This document shows positions 9,365-18,415 of a stretch of 64,000 nucleotides of DNA, in pieces. The position numbers and the translations under genes were made by a program. Origin of the DNA: Paracoccaceae bacterium (lineage in GTDB: Bacteria > Pseudomonadota > Alphaproteobacteria > Rhodobacterales > Rhodobacteraceae); contig CACBXB010000004.1 of assembly GCA_902543185.1 (NCBI GenBank), positions 62,001-126,000 of the forward strand. The letters run 5' to 3'. Numbering within the stretch: the first letter of the stretch is position 1; the number at the start of each line of letters is the position of its first letter. The notes beneath the pieces were generated by a model. The model did no database searches and was not told where the DNA came from. It saw nothing but the letters and a program-made list of their open reading frames with translations.

Positions 9365-10321
9365 TTAAGAATTAGTTAACTGGTCATTAGATTGGAAAAA
9401 GGAAACAATCTTTTGAATAACATATTTTTGAGTGGCAATATCTTCCATCAATACTTCATGTCTTGCAGAGTGAATAAAATGTAAAATACCGTTAGGCCAA
9501 ACCTTCATTCGATTATGTACGCGGGCAGGATCAACAATTCGCTCATCTTCAGCCAAGAAAGTAATGCATGGAATTTTGGGACTTGGTAGTTTTGACAGTT
9601 TAAATGTCTCTTTCAAAGCAGAATCGACCCACCTTACACTTGGCCCTCCTAACTTAAGACAGGGGTACTTGGTAATTTGTTCAATTAAATAGTGCCACAT
9701 GTCCAGGTCGTTAGTCAGAGCATTTTTTTTAAAACTTTCATCAAAATATCCTTTTTCACTCCTGGTAGGGGCGAAATTTTTGTCTAATTTTAGAATTCTT
9801 GCTATGTTTCCATAAATATATGCAAAGATGCGAAGCGCAGGATTTAACTTTATTCCCCACATGGGACATGAAAATGCAGCCGCTTTAAAATGCTTATTTT
9901 CATAAAGGTTTTTTAATAGAATGGCTCCACCCATAGAGTGGCCCAAGACAAACCAAGGCTTGGGGAGCTCGAGATTTTGCGCCCAGGCTATAACTGCATC
10001 GAAATCTTTTAAGTAATCAGAAAATGTTTCTACATGCCCTAGTAGTGGATTTGATGTTAGACGATCAGCTAGACCGTGTCCTCTCCAATCAAATGAGACA
10101 GAGGTGTATCCATGTTCCAAAAAAAGATTTGCAGTTTTACCATACTTCTCAATGTATTCAGAGTAACCAGGACAAATAAAAACTGTTCCTTTTGGTGTAT
10201 TTGCTTTCCAAAGCCCCACCCTAATTCTTATCCTATCTTGAGTAAGCAACCAATAAGCTGAGCAATCTGGTGGCCCAAGTGAAACATCGTTAAAAAGTGG
10301 GCTTGGCTTAAATTCTATCAA
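9365..10321 (-). CDS. Lysophospholipase-like alpha/beta hydrolase
   Basis: 318 residues. The elbow GHSMGG gives catalytic Ser129. FDWRGHGLADR precedes it; the acid is probably in LAEDERIVD and the histidine in SARHEVLME. These are the signatures of the PldB/monoglyceride lipase group (hydrolase_4). No signal peptide is seen. Its start overlaps the stop of the SCP2 protein by 4 bases (ATGA), so translation is coupled. Pairing with a lipid-binding SCP2 domain supports a lipid substrate, but this is inference. Confidence 0.85.
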   Translation of the reverse strand: MIEFKPSPLFNDVSLGPPDCSAYWLLTQDRIRIRVGLWKANTPKGTVFICPGYSEYIEKYGKTANLFLEHGYTSVSFDWRGHGLADRLTSNPLLGHVETFSDYLKDFDAVIAWAQNLELPKPWFVLGHSMGGAILLKNLYENKHFKAAAFSCPMWGIKLNPALRIFAYIYGNIARILKLDKNFAPTRSEKGYFDESFKKNALTNDLDMWHYLIEQITKYPCLKLGGPSVRWVDSALKETFKLSKLPSPKIPCITFLAEDERIVDPARVHNRMKVWPNGILHFIHSARHEVLMEDIATQKYVIQKIVSFFQSNDQLTNS

Positions 10322-10608
10322 CTTAAAACTGAAGCAAGTCGCATTGCCACACTCATATCCCCGTCTAGTTGTAATCGACCTGTCATAAATGCAGAAGCTG
10401 AGTCTAAGTCACCCTGTAAAATTTCTTGAAATGTTTCTAAGCTTGCTGACAAAGTAACTTCTGTCTCATCGTCAGAAACCCTAACTCCTGAAGAATCGAT
10501 GATAATCGCACCCTCGTCTTGAATTACAAATTTTGCAGAACCGTCAAAAACGGAACCTTCAAGTTTCTTTTCAATCGCTTCAACCGCTTCAGCCATAATA
10601 TCAGTCAT
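10318..10608 (-). CDS. SCP2 sterol/lipid-carrier domain protein
   Basis: 96 residues from ATG 10608, chosen over the longer frame (to 10641) because AGAGGA lies just upstream and MTDIMAEAVEAI is the usual family start. The small SCP2 fold is seen in KFVIQDEGAIIID, the acidic VSDDETEVTLS, and the MTGRLQLDGDMSVAMRL signature. SCP2 proteins bind hydrophobic ligands such as fatty acyl-CoA or sterol-like lipids in the cytoplasm. It is the first gene of a coupled pair with the lysophospholipase-like hydrolase. Confidence 0.9.
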   Translation of the reverse strand: MTDIMAEAVEAIEKKLEGSVFDGSAKFVIQDEGAIIIDSSGVRVSDDETEVTLSASLETFQEILQGDLDSASAFMTGRLQLDGDMSVAMRLASVLS

Positions 10609-10754
10609 TTTAATTGTCCTCTTTACAATATCTAGCCACAATAATTCTTATTCGAATGGAATGGTTGATCATTCTAAGCAAAAGTGTTGCTAAGATTGCT
10701 GTACACTCAACAATTTCCTAGTTAATCAAAGCAGGTAATGAAATACAACTGCAC

Positions 10755-10777
10755 AAACAAAAATTTTATTTTTGTTT
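10755..10777. repeat. Inverted repeat just before the SUV3-like helicase ribosome site
   Basis: AAACAAAAA (10755-10763) and TTTTTGTTT (10769-10777) form a nine-base inverted repeat with a five-base loop. It ends two bases before the GAGG ribosome site of the helicase at 10788. The stem is almost all A-T, so it may be an operator rather than a stable RNA hairpin. It is not a terminator, because it sits inside the leader of the gene it precedes. Confidence 0.4.
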
Positions 10778-10787
10778 TGAGGTCTCT

Positions 10788-13544
10788 ATGAACTTTGAAA
10801 GCAAAATAGTAGCCGTTTTAGGGCCTACCAACACCGGAAAAACGTATTATGCGATAGAACGGATGTTGGGTTATAAGTCAGGAATAATTGGGTTACCCTT
10901 AAGGCTATTAGCTAGAGAAGTTTACGATAAAATTGCTCAGCTTCGCGGGTCTTCATGCGTGGCTCTAGTGACTGGCGAAGAGCGGATTGTGCCAGCTGGA
11001 GCGAATTACTGGGTCTGTACAGTTGAAGCTATGCCTGAAAATTTATCTGTAGAGTGCTTAATTGTAGATGAAATTCAACTTAGCGCAGACCCCGAGCGGG
11101 GTCATATCTTTACTGACCGACTCCTAAAATCTAGAGGAAAACTGGAAACAATTTTTCTTGGCGCAGAGACAATGAGAGTGCCGGTTAAAAGTCTTATACC
11201 TGATGTTTTGATACAAAGCCGGAAGCGAATGAGTAATCTGACATATGCCGGCTCAAAAAAGATAAGCCGCATGCCCCCAAGAAGCGCCATAGTCAGTTTT
11301 TCAGTGGATAACGTTTACGGGATCGCAGAATTAATTCGGCGGCAAAAAGGTGGCGCTGCTGTGGTCATGGGAGCTCTCAGTCCTCGAACCAGAAATGCAC
11401 AGGTTGAGTTATATCAAAATGGGGATGTAGATTATCTTGTTGCAACGGATGCTATTGGTATGGGGCTTAACTTAGACGTCAATCACGTGGCCTTTTCTTC
11501 AATCTCGAAATTTGATGGTAGAGCTATGCGCTTTCTTGCTCCAAATGAGCTTGCACAGATAGCAGGAAGAGCTGGTCGTGGAATGAGTGACGGCAGCTTT
11601 GGTGAGACGGGTGAAGTGGCTGCTTTGGACGAGGATGTAGTGAAAGCAATCGTGGAGCACCGGTTCAAACCTTTGAAAAGACTTATGTGGCGTAATTCAG
11701 AATTATCTTTCGTTAGTATTGAAACACTAATTCAATCTCTGGATAAAAAAACAGAAAGTGACGTACTTGTTAAAGCACGAGAGGCCGACGATTTTACCGC
11801 ACTGAAAACATTGTCGCAAAGTCCTGATTTACAGATTAGGATTAATGACAAATCGTCGGTGAAACTTTTATGGGATATTTGTAGAATTCCAGATTTTAGA
11901 GGTATCAGTAGTGTTGAGCATGCCAATTTACTAGAGGAAATATTCAAATTTCTTTATGAGTTCTCTGCTATACCTGACGACTGGTTTGGGCAGCAGATAA
12001 AACGCCTTGATAGGACAGATGGAGACATAGATGTTTTGTCAAAACGACTAGCATTTATTAGGACATGGACCTATGTTGCACAAAGACAAAGTTGGCTTCA
12101 TGATAGATCTCATTGGCGAGGAGTGACTCGTGCCTTGGAAGACCGGCTTTCTGACGCTCTTCACGAGCGTCTTACGCAAAGATTTGTAGATCGGCGCACA
12201 TCAGTTTTGCTGCGCCGGCTTAAACAGAAGGAGGCCCTCTTGGCCGAAGTAAATGAAAATGGTGAAGTGACCGTTGAGGGTGAATTCGTTGGAAAGCTGG
12301 AGGGCTTTAGATTTCAGCAGGATAAAGAGACAACCGCTCAAGAAGCTAAAACGATTAAGTCAGCATCCTTGCAGGCGCTTTTACCGCACTTCAATTTAAG
12401 AGCAGATAGATTTTATAATGCTCCAGATACTGAAATTGACTTCACAGAGCAGGGTGGCTTGATGTGGGGAGACCAAGCTGTAGGTAAGTTGATTGCTGGT
12501 GATGATGTTATGCACCCAAAAGTAGCTGCTTTCGTGGACAGTGAGGCGGGAACCGAAGTAATGAATAAAGTGGCGCGCCGGCTCCAACATTTTGTGGATC
12601 GCAAAATATCCGTACTTTTTGAGCCTCTAATGAACTTGAAAAAAGATGGAGAACTGACAGGCCTAGCAAAAGGATTTGGTTTTCAACTATATGAAAGTCT
12701 TGGTATTTTAAGAAGGCAAAATGTTTTGGCAGAGGTTAAGTCGCTCGATCAGGATGCACGAGCCCTGCTTCGAAAACACGGTGTTAGGTTTGGACAGTTC
12801 ACCGTATTTATGCCTTTGCTATTGAAACCGGCCCCAACTCGTTTGAGACTTGTACTGTGGGCTCTTTCAAAAAATTTAGATGAGTTCCCAGAAGCGCCAC
12901 CACCTGGCTTAGTAACAGTGCCTGTGAACACAGAAGCGCCAGAACAGTATGATGATATGTCGGGCTATAGAAATGCAGGGGACCGAGCCGTAAGAATTGA
13001 TATGCTGGAACGTTTGGCAGATTTGCTAAGAGCGGAAGATAGCCGTAATGGCTTCGAAGCAAATGCGGATATGTTATCAATAACTGGGATGACACTAGAA
13101 CAATTTGCAAACTTGATGGAGGGGTTAGGATATTCAGCTGAAAAAGCTGAACGAGAGAAAGTAAAAGTAACCGAAACTTCTGATAGTGCGAATGTTAATG
13201 ATCAAGAGAAATCATCCTTAGAGCTGCAAGATAATCAAGGTGACACACAGCCTAATAAAATTGAAGGTGAAGGAGAGCCGCTGGGAGAAAAAAATATTGA
13301 AACTTTCTATACCTTCAAATGGATTAGTAAGCAAATCAACAATAGGCGAGCCAACAAAGATAAACAGAAAAAGCATAAAGATGGCGAAACTGAAAAATCA
13401 AAATACAAGAAAAAAGCAAATAAGAAACAAAAAGTAAAATCTGATCAGCCAAAAAGTTTTGAAGCTCGTCCGGAAAAACCTAAAAAAATTGATCCTGATA
13501 ATCCATTTGCAGCTGCTTTGATGGATTTTTCAAAAAAAAATTGA
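10788..13544 (+). CDS. SUV3-like superfamily 2 helicase
   Basis: 918 residues. The N-terminal helicase core has motif I GPTNTGKTY (Lys18), motif II VDEIQ (about 94-98; a DEIQ box as in SUV3), DAIGMGLNLDV (motif V) and QIAGRAGRG (motif VI). This matches the SUV3/MgpS-like helicases of alphaproteobacteria, relatives of the mitochondrial RNA-degradosome helicase. The middle region (about 300-760) is helical. The last ~130 residues are very lysine-rich and low in complexity, then end in a short DPDNPFAAALMDF motif. It likely unwinds RNA or RNA:DNA in the cytoplasm. An S4 RNA-binding gene follows after 19 bases, which supports an RNA role. Confidence 0.9.
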   Translation: MNFESKIVAVLGPTNTGKTYYAIERMLGYKSGIIGLPLRLLAREVYDKIAQLRGSSCVALVTGEERIVPAGANYWVCTVEAMPENLSVECLIVDEIQLSADPERGHIFTDRLLKSRGKLETIFLGAETMRVPVKSLIPDVLIQSRKRMSNLTYAGSKKISRMPPRSAIVSFSVDNVYGIAELIRRQKGGAAVVMGALSPRTRNAQVELYQNGDVDYLVATDAIGMGLNLDVNHVAFSSISKFDGRAMRFLAPNELAQIAGRAGRGMSDGSFGETGEVAALDEDVVKAIVEHRFKPLKRLMWRNSELSFVSIETLIQSLDKKTESDVLVKAREADDFTALKTLSQSPDLQIRINDKSSVKLLWDICRIPDFRGISSVEHANLLEEIFKFLYEFSAIPDDWFGQQIKRLDRTDGDIDVLSKRLAFIRTWTYVAQRQSWLHDRSHWRGVTRALEDRLSDALHERLTQRFVDRRTSVLLRRLKQKEALLAEVNENGEVTVEGEFVGKLEGFRFQQDKETTAQEAKTIKSASLQALLPHFNLRADRFYNAPDTEIDFTEQGGLMWGDQAVGKLIAGDDVMHPKVAAFVDSEAGTEVMNKVARRLQHFVDRKISVLFEPLMNLKKDGELTGLAKGFGFQLYESLGILRRQNVLAEVKSLDQDARALLRKHGVRFGQFTVFMPLLLKPAPTRLRLVLWALSKNLDEFPEAPPPGLVTVPVNTEAPEQYDDMSGYRNAGDRAVRIDMLERLADLLRAEDSRNGFEANADMLSITGMTLEQFANLMEGLGYSAEKAEREKVKVTETSDSANVNDQEKSSLELQDNQGDTQPNKIEGEGEPLGEKNIETFYTFKWISKQINNRRANKDKQKKHKDGETEKSKYKKKANKKQKVKSDQPKSFEARPEKPKKIDPDNPFAAALMDFSKKN

Positions 13545-13563
13545 AGGTACTAAGACGGAGCAT

Positions 13564-13947
13564 ATGACCGAAAAGATAAGGCTAGATACTTGGCTCTGGT
13601 ATGCTCGTTTTTATAAGAGCAGAAGTCTGTCTTCTAAGGCTATCTTAAGTGGAAAATTGAGAGTAAACTCAGATAAAATCAGTAAACCAGCTTCAAAAGT
13701 TAAAATCAATGATGTTCTTACGATAAACCACGTAAATATGGTTAGAATTATTCAAGTTCAGAGCCTTGGTGTCAGACGAGGACCTGCTAGTGAAGCACAA
13801 AAGCTTTATAAAGATCGTTCGGGAGATGAAATAGGAGCTTTCAACGTAAAACATGTATCTGAAAAGTCTAAAAAAGATGCAAATAAAAGGCCAACCAAAA
13901 AAGACCGAAGGATACTGGATAAAATAGTTACCAAAACACTTGAATGA
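13564..13947 (+). CDS. S4-domain RNA-binding protein (HslR-like)
   Basis: 127 residues. The S4 domain occupies about residues 5-65, with the family start [18 protein letters not shown] and the [18 protein letters not shown] loop. A basic tail ends DRRILDKIV. HslR-type proteins bind rRNA, for example on stalled 50S subunits. GGAG lies just before the ATG. The gene follows the SUV3-like helicase by 19 bases and precedes ferredoxin and CarD, an order common in Rhodobacterales. Confidence 0.9.
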   Translation: MTEKIRLDTWLWYARFYKSRSLSSKAILSGKLRVNSDKISKPASKVKINDVLTINHVNMVRIIQVQSLGVRRGPASEAQKLYKDRSGDEIGAFNVKHVSEKSKKDANKRPTKKDRRILDKIVTKTLE

Positions 13948-13999
13948 TCAGTTGAACCAGTCTAGCAATGCGTTCGATGTTTCTATTTGGAAGTATTTT

Positions 14000-14338
14000 A
14001 TGACTTACATTGTCAATGACTCTTGCATAGCCTGTAAATATACGGATTGTGTTGAAGTTTGTCCCGTAGATTGCTTCTATGAAGGCGAAAACATGCTTGT
14101 TATTCACCCAGATGAGTGTATTGATTGCGGTGTTTGTGAACCAGAATGCCCTGCTGATGCAATTCGGCCAGATACCGAGCCTGATATGGAAAAGTGGGTG
14201 GAATTTAACCGTAAGTATTCGGAAATTTGGCCAGTTATAATCACTCAAAAAGATCCATTACCTGATGCTGAAGAGCGTGAAGGTGAAACAGGTAAACTTG
14301 AAAAGTATTTTTCAGAAAACCCAGGCGAAGGTGGTTAG
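14000..14338 (+). CDS. fdxA: 7Fe ferredoxin FdxA
   Basis: 112 residues from ATG 14000 ([17 protein letters not shown]). A longer open frame from 13940 overlaps the S4 gene and is not used, because all FdxA proteins start here and GGAAG is seven bases upstream. Cysteine motifs are [17 protein letters not shown] for the 3Fe-4S site and [12 protein letters not shown] for the 4Fe-4S site. The C-terminal half is acidic, as in Azotobacter-type FdI proteins. It is a low-potential electron carrier in the cytoplasm; its partner enzymes cannot be named from this locus. Confidence 0.95.
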   Translation: MTYIVNDSCIACKYTDCVEVCPVDCFYEGENMLVIHPDECIDCGVCEPECPADAIRPDTEPDMEKWVEFNRKYSEIWPVIITQKDPLPDAEEREGETGKLEKYFSENPGEGG

Positions 14339-14441
14339 AAACCTCCGGCTGGCAAATTCTTTAAAGCTATGTTAGGTGGGGCGCATAAGAACGGTCGTTC
14401 AAACTCGTTACAATTTGAAATTAAAATTAAAGGAAACAATA

Positions 14442-14945
14442 ATGAGCAAGAAACTTCAATTCAGTTCAAATGAATATGTTGTATACCCAGCCCATGGTGT
14501 TGGTAAAATTGTTTCAGTTGAGGAACAAGAGATTGCAGGCGCTTCTCTTGAGTTGTATGTAGTTGCTTTTGAAAAAGACAAGATGACCCTTCGAGTTCCC
14601 ACAAACAAAGCCGAAGAAATAGGCATGCGCTCTCTGAGCTCTCCAGATGTCGTCACCCAGGCTCTTACAACTTTAAAAGGCAAGCCTAAAGTTAAGCGGG
14701 CAATGTGGTCAAGAAGAGCTCAAGAATATGAGCAAAAAATTAATTCTGGAGACTTAATCTCAATTGCTGAAGTGGTTCGTGATTTACACCGAAATGATGA
14801 ACAAAGAGAGCAAAGCTATTCTGAACGTCAATTGTACGAAGCAGCTCTAGATCGATTGACTCGAGAAGTTGCAGCGGTTGATGATGGGGACGAAGTTGCT
14901 GCTGCCCGAAAAGTTGACTCTGTATTGGTGTCAAGAGCAGCATAA
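14442..14945 (+). CDS. carD: CarD-family transcriptional regulator
   Basis: 167 residues from ATG 14442 with AAGGAAAC upstream; the open frame from GTG 14376 is an extension. The N-terminal RNA-polymerase interaction domain (about 1-65, EYVVYPAHGVGKIVSVEEQ) is followed by the helical DNA-binding domain (about 70-155, with MWSRRAQEYEQKINSGD and YEAALDRLTREVA). CarD binds the RNA polymerase beta subunit and stabilises open complexes at many promoters, including those of ribosomal genes. It is convergent with the membrane protein at 14988. Confidence 0.95.
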   Translation: MSKKLQFSSNEYVVYPAHGVGKIVSVEEQEIAGASLELYVVAFEKDKMTLRVPTNKAEEIGMRSLSSPDVVTQALTTLKGKPKVKRAMWSRRAQEYEQKINSGDLISIAEVVRDLHRNDEQREQSYSERQLYEAALDRLTREVAAVDDGDEVAAARKVDSVLVSRAA

Positions 14946-14987
14946 ATTAAATTTAATTTTGGAATTTACAGTCGTAATCCAAGTTTC

Positions 14988-16832
14988 TTACCCTTGAGGG
15001 ATTTTGAGAACTAAATTATTGCCACCTTTTATATAACGAATTTCATTCGTTCCAATCGCGGCGACTCGGCCTCCATCAAGAGTATCACCAACCTTGACCA
15101 ATTTAGTCTGTCCCGTTGGGAATAAGACAATTGCACGTTTCTCGGATCCTCGGGAATAGATGCTTAGAACATTTAATTTATGTTTGTTGATAACATTTTT
15201 TTGGTTTGCAATTTTTACTATGGATTTTTTCGTTGCAGCATTTGAAATTATTCCCGTTACAGACGCCTCATCACCTTCTTCTGAATAATCGGAAACTACT
15301 ATCCTTTTTCCAAATTTAGGTCTGATTTTGGGTTTTATAGATTGTCCAAGTTGACCTTCTGAAAAGATAGGGCTCTTCGCAGCGAGCACTTCAATAACAT
15401 CAGGCCGGGTTCTAGGTCGCGCGTATTCTTTGGGAATTTCTTTAATTTCGAAAGGATACTTATTAGGCCGTATTCTTGGACGAGCAAGTAGTTTATTTTG
15501 AAAACTTATTTGAAAATTGGCAATCGCCCGATCAAATTTTTTCTTTTCCAGGGCACTTTCAGTTATTGGTATACTCGATGGAGTTTTTTGTATTCTTTTT
15601 CTGTTACTCAGGGAGGCATCCTTCGAATTGTCGAATTCTGCTTTATACAATTTATTAAATTTGATTTCATTTACAGGCGAACTGAGATTTAGGTTCGGTC
15701 TTGAAAAGGTGGCTTCGTTATCTAAAGTTAGACCAAATTTAATTGGGATATTTACTGAAGGGTCATTTGTATGTCTTGCCTTATTATTTGAAATTAATAA
15801 TCTATCTTGTAGGCTTCCTGTTAAAAAACCTGCGCCGTTACGGCCGACTATTTTTAATTTGGGATTTTTTATCTTTATTTCGGATTGATCTACATAAATT
15901 AAATTCACTGATCGCAAATGGACTGATTTACTATCCAACGATTTGTCTGCTAATTTAGCTGGCAAGATCTTTGATCTAGGTTTATCAGGTCTTACAGCTA
16001 ATTCTCTACCAGAATTATCTTGGTTGGGCAGAAAATTTATCTTCTGTGGCAATAAAAAGACATTATTAGGGGTTATAATTTCTTTTTTAGTAATTACCGT
16101 TTTTTTAATTTGTGTTTCGCTGTTGACTAAAGTTTCCTTTTTGGAAGAACGATCAAAATACGCTATAGCAAGCGTAATTGTTGCTATTAAGGCAATTCCA
16201 AAAATGAAAAAACCACGAATAGCTCTAACGTTAATCCAAGAATTAATACTAAAAATTTCAGAGGTTATCGAACTTACAAATTTTGTTCCCGTGAGAATTA
16301 TCTCTGAAGGAGCTAATTCTCTAAATTTTGTTTTTCCTTTAAACTCTAATTTTGCGTCGAAAATAAAAGATCTTTTGTGATCATTAAAATTACCAACAGC
16401 ATTTACAACTTTAAATCCAATATTTTCAATGAAAGCGATAGCTTCGATCAGTTGTTCTCTATTAATAACGCTTATTTCAATTAAATTTCCTGTTTCCACA
16501 ATATTGTACACTATTGTGGAAATATCGATATTTTTTTCATTTTTTAGAAAATATTCGGCAACTAAATTGGCATTATCTTCAGAGTCTTTCCTATCTATGT
16601 GTTTTATAAAAAATTTTATTTGTTCAGCTGGTATTGAAAAGTTGATATCCGATCGTAAGCTTCTGTTTTCCTTTAAGAAAGTATAACACTCTTTGAGGGC
16701 TGTTTCGACATCGCCTTTGTGGATTTTTACAGATTTAACAATACTGTCGTGGGTGGCTCCATTATTATGTAGTTCCACGCTGCTTGCTCGAATAACCAGA
16801 TTGAGGCGCGACCCCTTCAAATGGCCCTCCAA
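14988..16832 (-). CDS. Unrecognised membrane protein with RP-rich repeats; possible GspL/PilM-like and PilP/GspC-like ends
   Basis: 614 residues, no confident family. The N-terminal ~200 residues look cytoplasmic and vaguely like the actin-like part of GspL/PilM (VVNAVGNF, an REQLIEAIAF helix). One transmembrane helix spans about 205-226. A long basic, low-complexity region follows (about 230-540), with repeated P/R-x-R-P words such as RPRIRPNKYPF, ARPRTRPDV and KPKIRPKFG. The last ~55 residues (RAIVLFPTGQTKLVKVGDTL, then GGRVAAIG) resemble the periplasmic homology region of PilP/GspC. It could bridge the membranes in an envelope complex, but no other pilus or secretion gene is nearby. The domain likenesses are inference by eye. 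Confidence 0.6.
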   Translation of the reverse strand: MEGHLKGSRLNLVIRASSVELHNNGATHDSIVKSVKIHKGDVETALKECYTFLKENRSLRSDINFSIPAEQIKFFIKHIDRKDSEDNANLVAEYFLKNEKNIDISTIVYNIVETGNLIEISVINREQLIEAIAFIENIGFKVVNAVGNFNDHKRSFIFDAKLEFKGKTKFRELAPSEIILTGTKFVSSITSEIFSINSWINVRAIRGFFIFGIALIATITLAIAYFDRSSKKETLVNSETQIKKTVITKKEIITPNNVFLLPQKINFLPNQDNSGRELAVRPDKPRSKILPAKLADKSLDSKSVHLRSVNLIYVDQSEIKIKNPKLKIVGRNGAGFLTGSLQDRLLISNNKARHTNDPSVNIPIKFGLTLDNEATFSRPNLNLSSPVNEIKFNKLYKAEFDNSKDASLSNRKRIQKTPSSIPITESALEKKKFDRAIANFQISFQNKLLARPRIRPNKYPFEIKEIPKEYARPRTRPDVIEVLAAKSPIFSEGQLGQSIKPKIRPKFGKRIVVSDYSEEGDEASVTGIISNAATKKSIVKIANQKNVINKHKLNVLSIYSRGSEKRAIVLFPTGQTKLVKVGDTLDGGRVAAIGTNEIRYIKGGNNLVLKIPQG

Positions 16833-16930
16833 AGTATCTTTGTATTAAGATTACATGATTTGGATACTTTGGAAAAGACAAACAATTTGAGCTACCTAAT
16901 AAATGCAAAAGATTTGACTTATAGGCAATT

Positions 16931-18220
16931 TCATTTTGCTGCTGATAATGCCTGTTTAAGATCGGCGATTAAATCTCTAGGATCCTCTATTCCAATAGAT
17001 ATTCGTACTACATTTGGCGCAGAACCAGCTGCAATTTGTTGCTCTTCAGTCAATTGTCTATGGGTGGTTGATGCAGTATGTATAACCAGCGACCGACTAT
17101 CCCCAAGATTTGAAACATGGCTAAAAATTTCTAGCGCGTTAACAAATTTTATGCAGCTTTCATATCCCCCTTTCAAGGCGACAGTAAATAAGCCTCCGGC
17201 TCCCTTGGGGCAAAACATTTTAACACGATCGAAATATGGTGATGATTTTAGCCCTGCATAAGTAACATTCTCCACGGTTTCTTGTTCTTCTAGCCAACTC
17301 GCTATTTGTAAAGCATTATCAGAATGACGTTGCATCCGGAGGGATAAAGTTTCTAATCCCATTAGTGTATAGTGTGCTGCTTGGGGATTCATGGTCATTC
17401 CCAAATCACGGAGGCCGACAGCAATGCCATGAAAAGTAAAAGCTAGCGCGCCAAAAGTTTCATGAAAGCGTAAACCGTGATAGGCGGGTTCAGGTTCGGA
17501 CAATGATGGAAATTTTTGGTTTGCAGACCAGTCAAATTTGCCGCTATCTACAACGCAACCACCTGTGACGGTTCCATTTCCGGTCATATATTTTGTGGTT
17601 GAATGAACAACTAAAGTAGCGCCGTACTCTATTGGCCTACACAAATAAGGAGTGGCAGTAGTATTGTCTACGATTAAAGGCAGCCCAGCCTTATCTGAAA
17701 TTGATGATATGGATTGAAGGTCCGTAATATATCCACCAGGGTTAGCTATAGCTTCGCAAAACACAGCGCGAGTGTTCTTATCAATCGCATTTTCTAATGC
17801 ATCCAGATCATCGAAATCTACAAATTTTGCTGACCAACCAAAGCGCTTAATAGTTTGGCCAAATTGGGTAACTGTCCCTCCATATAAACGTGTTGAAGCA
17901 ATTACGTTGCATCCAGGTGACATAAGAGGAAATAGAGCCATAATCTGGGCGGCGTGTCCTGATGAACAACAAACGCCTCCGACGCCACCTTCTAAGGTTG
18001 CTATGCGCTCTTGTAGTACTGATACGGTGGGGTTTGTTAATCTGGAATATATATAACCCACTTCTTGCAGATTGAATAACGCTGCGGCATGTTCAGCATC
18101 GCGAAAAACATAAGCTGTTGACTGATAAATTGGAGTTTGTCGCGCACCGGTCACTGGATCTGGGCGAGACCCAGCATGAATTTGTAGTGTATCAAAACCG
18201 TAAGTTGGACCGTCTTCCAT
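16931..18220 (-). CDS. metY: O-acetylhomoserine aminocarboxypropyltransferase / sulfhydrylase
   Basis: 429 residues, the usual size for the MetY/Cys-Met PLP family. The pyridoxal-phosphate lysine is Lys210 in VVHSTTKYMTGNG. YSRLTNPT (near 60) and the SSGHAAQ phosphate-binding region are intact. It makes homocysteine (or methionine) from O-acetyl-L-homoserine and sulfide (or methanethiol). AGGAAAAAAGA precedes the ATG. The 5' leader was inspected for SAM-II or SAM/SAH riboswitch signatures and none was convincing. It is divergent from the SDR at 18416. Confidence 0.93.
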   Translation of the reverse strand: MEDGPTYGFDTLQIHAGSRPDPVTGARQTPIYQSTAYVFRDAEHAAALFNLQEVGYIYSRLTNPTVSVLQERIATLEGGVGGVCCSSGHAAQIMALFPLMSPGCNVIASTRLYGGTVTQFGQTIKRFGWSAKFVDFDDLDALENAIDKNTRAVFCEAIANPGGYITDLQSISSISDKAGLPLIVDNTTATPYLCRPIEYGATLVVHSTTKYMTGNGTVTGGCVVDSGKFDWSANQKFPSLSEPEPAYHGLRFHETFGALAFTFHGIAVGLRDLGMTMNPQAAHYTLMGLETLSLRMQRHSDNALQIASWLEEQETVENVTYAGLKSSPYFDRVKMFCPKGAGGLFTVALKGGYESCIKFVNALEIFSHVSNLGDSRSLVIHTASTTHRQLTEEQQIAAGSAPNVVRISIGIEDPRDLIADLKQALSAAK

Positions 18221-18415
18221 TCTTTTTTCCTCATTTTTGGATTTCAGGCAACTTAGGCAAAGCTACTTGAAAGAACAATCAAATAATTCTCATAGCCGTG
18301 ATTAAAAGGAAAAAATTTTTTGTTGTTTTTTTTGTTTGAAATTAAATTCTTTTATAATGTTTTTAAGCAGAATAGTTTTCATTCTAAAGTAATCAAAAAG
18401 GAAGGATAATTTTGG

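Noticed and set aside
18221-18360. Possible SAM-responsive riboswitch in the metY leader
   Set aside because: Position is suggestive, but the conserved core words of SAM-II, SAM-V or SAM/SAH classes were not found by eye on the minus strand.
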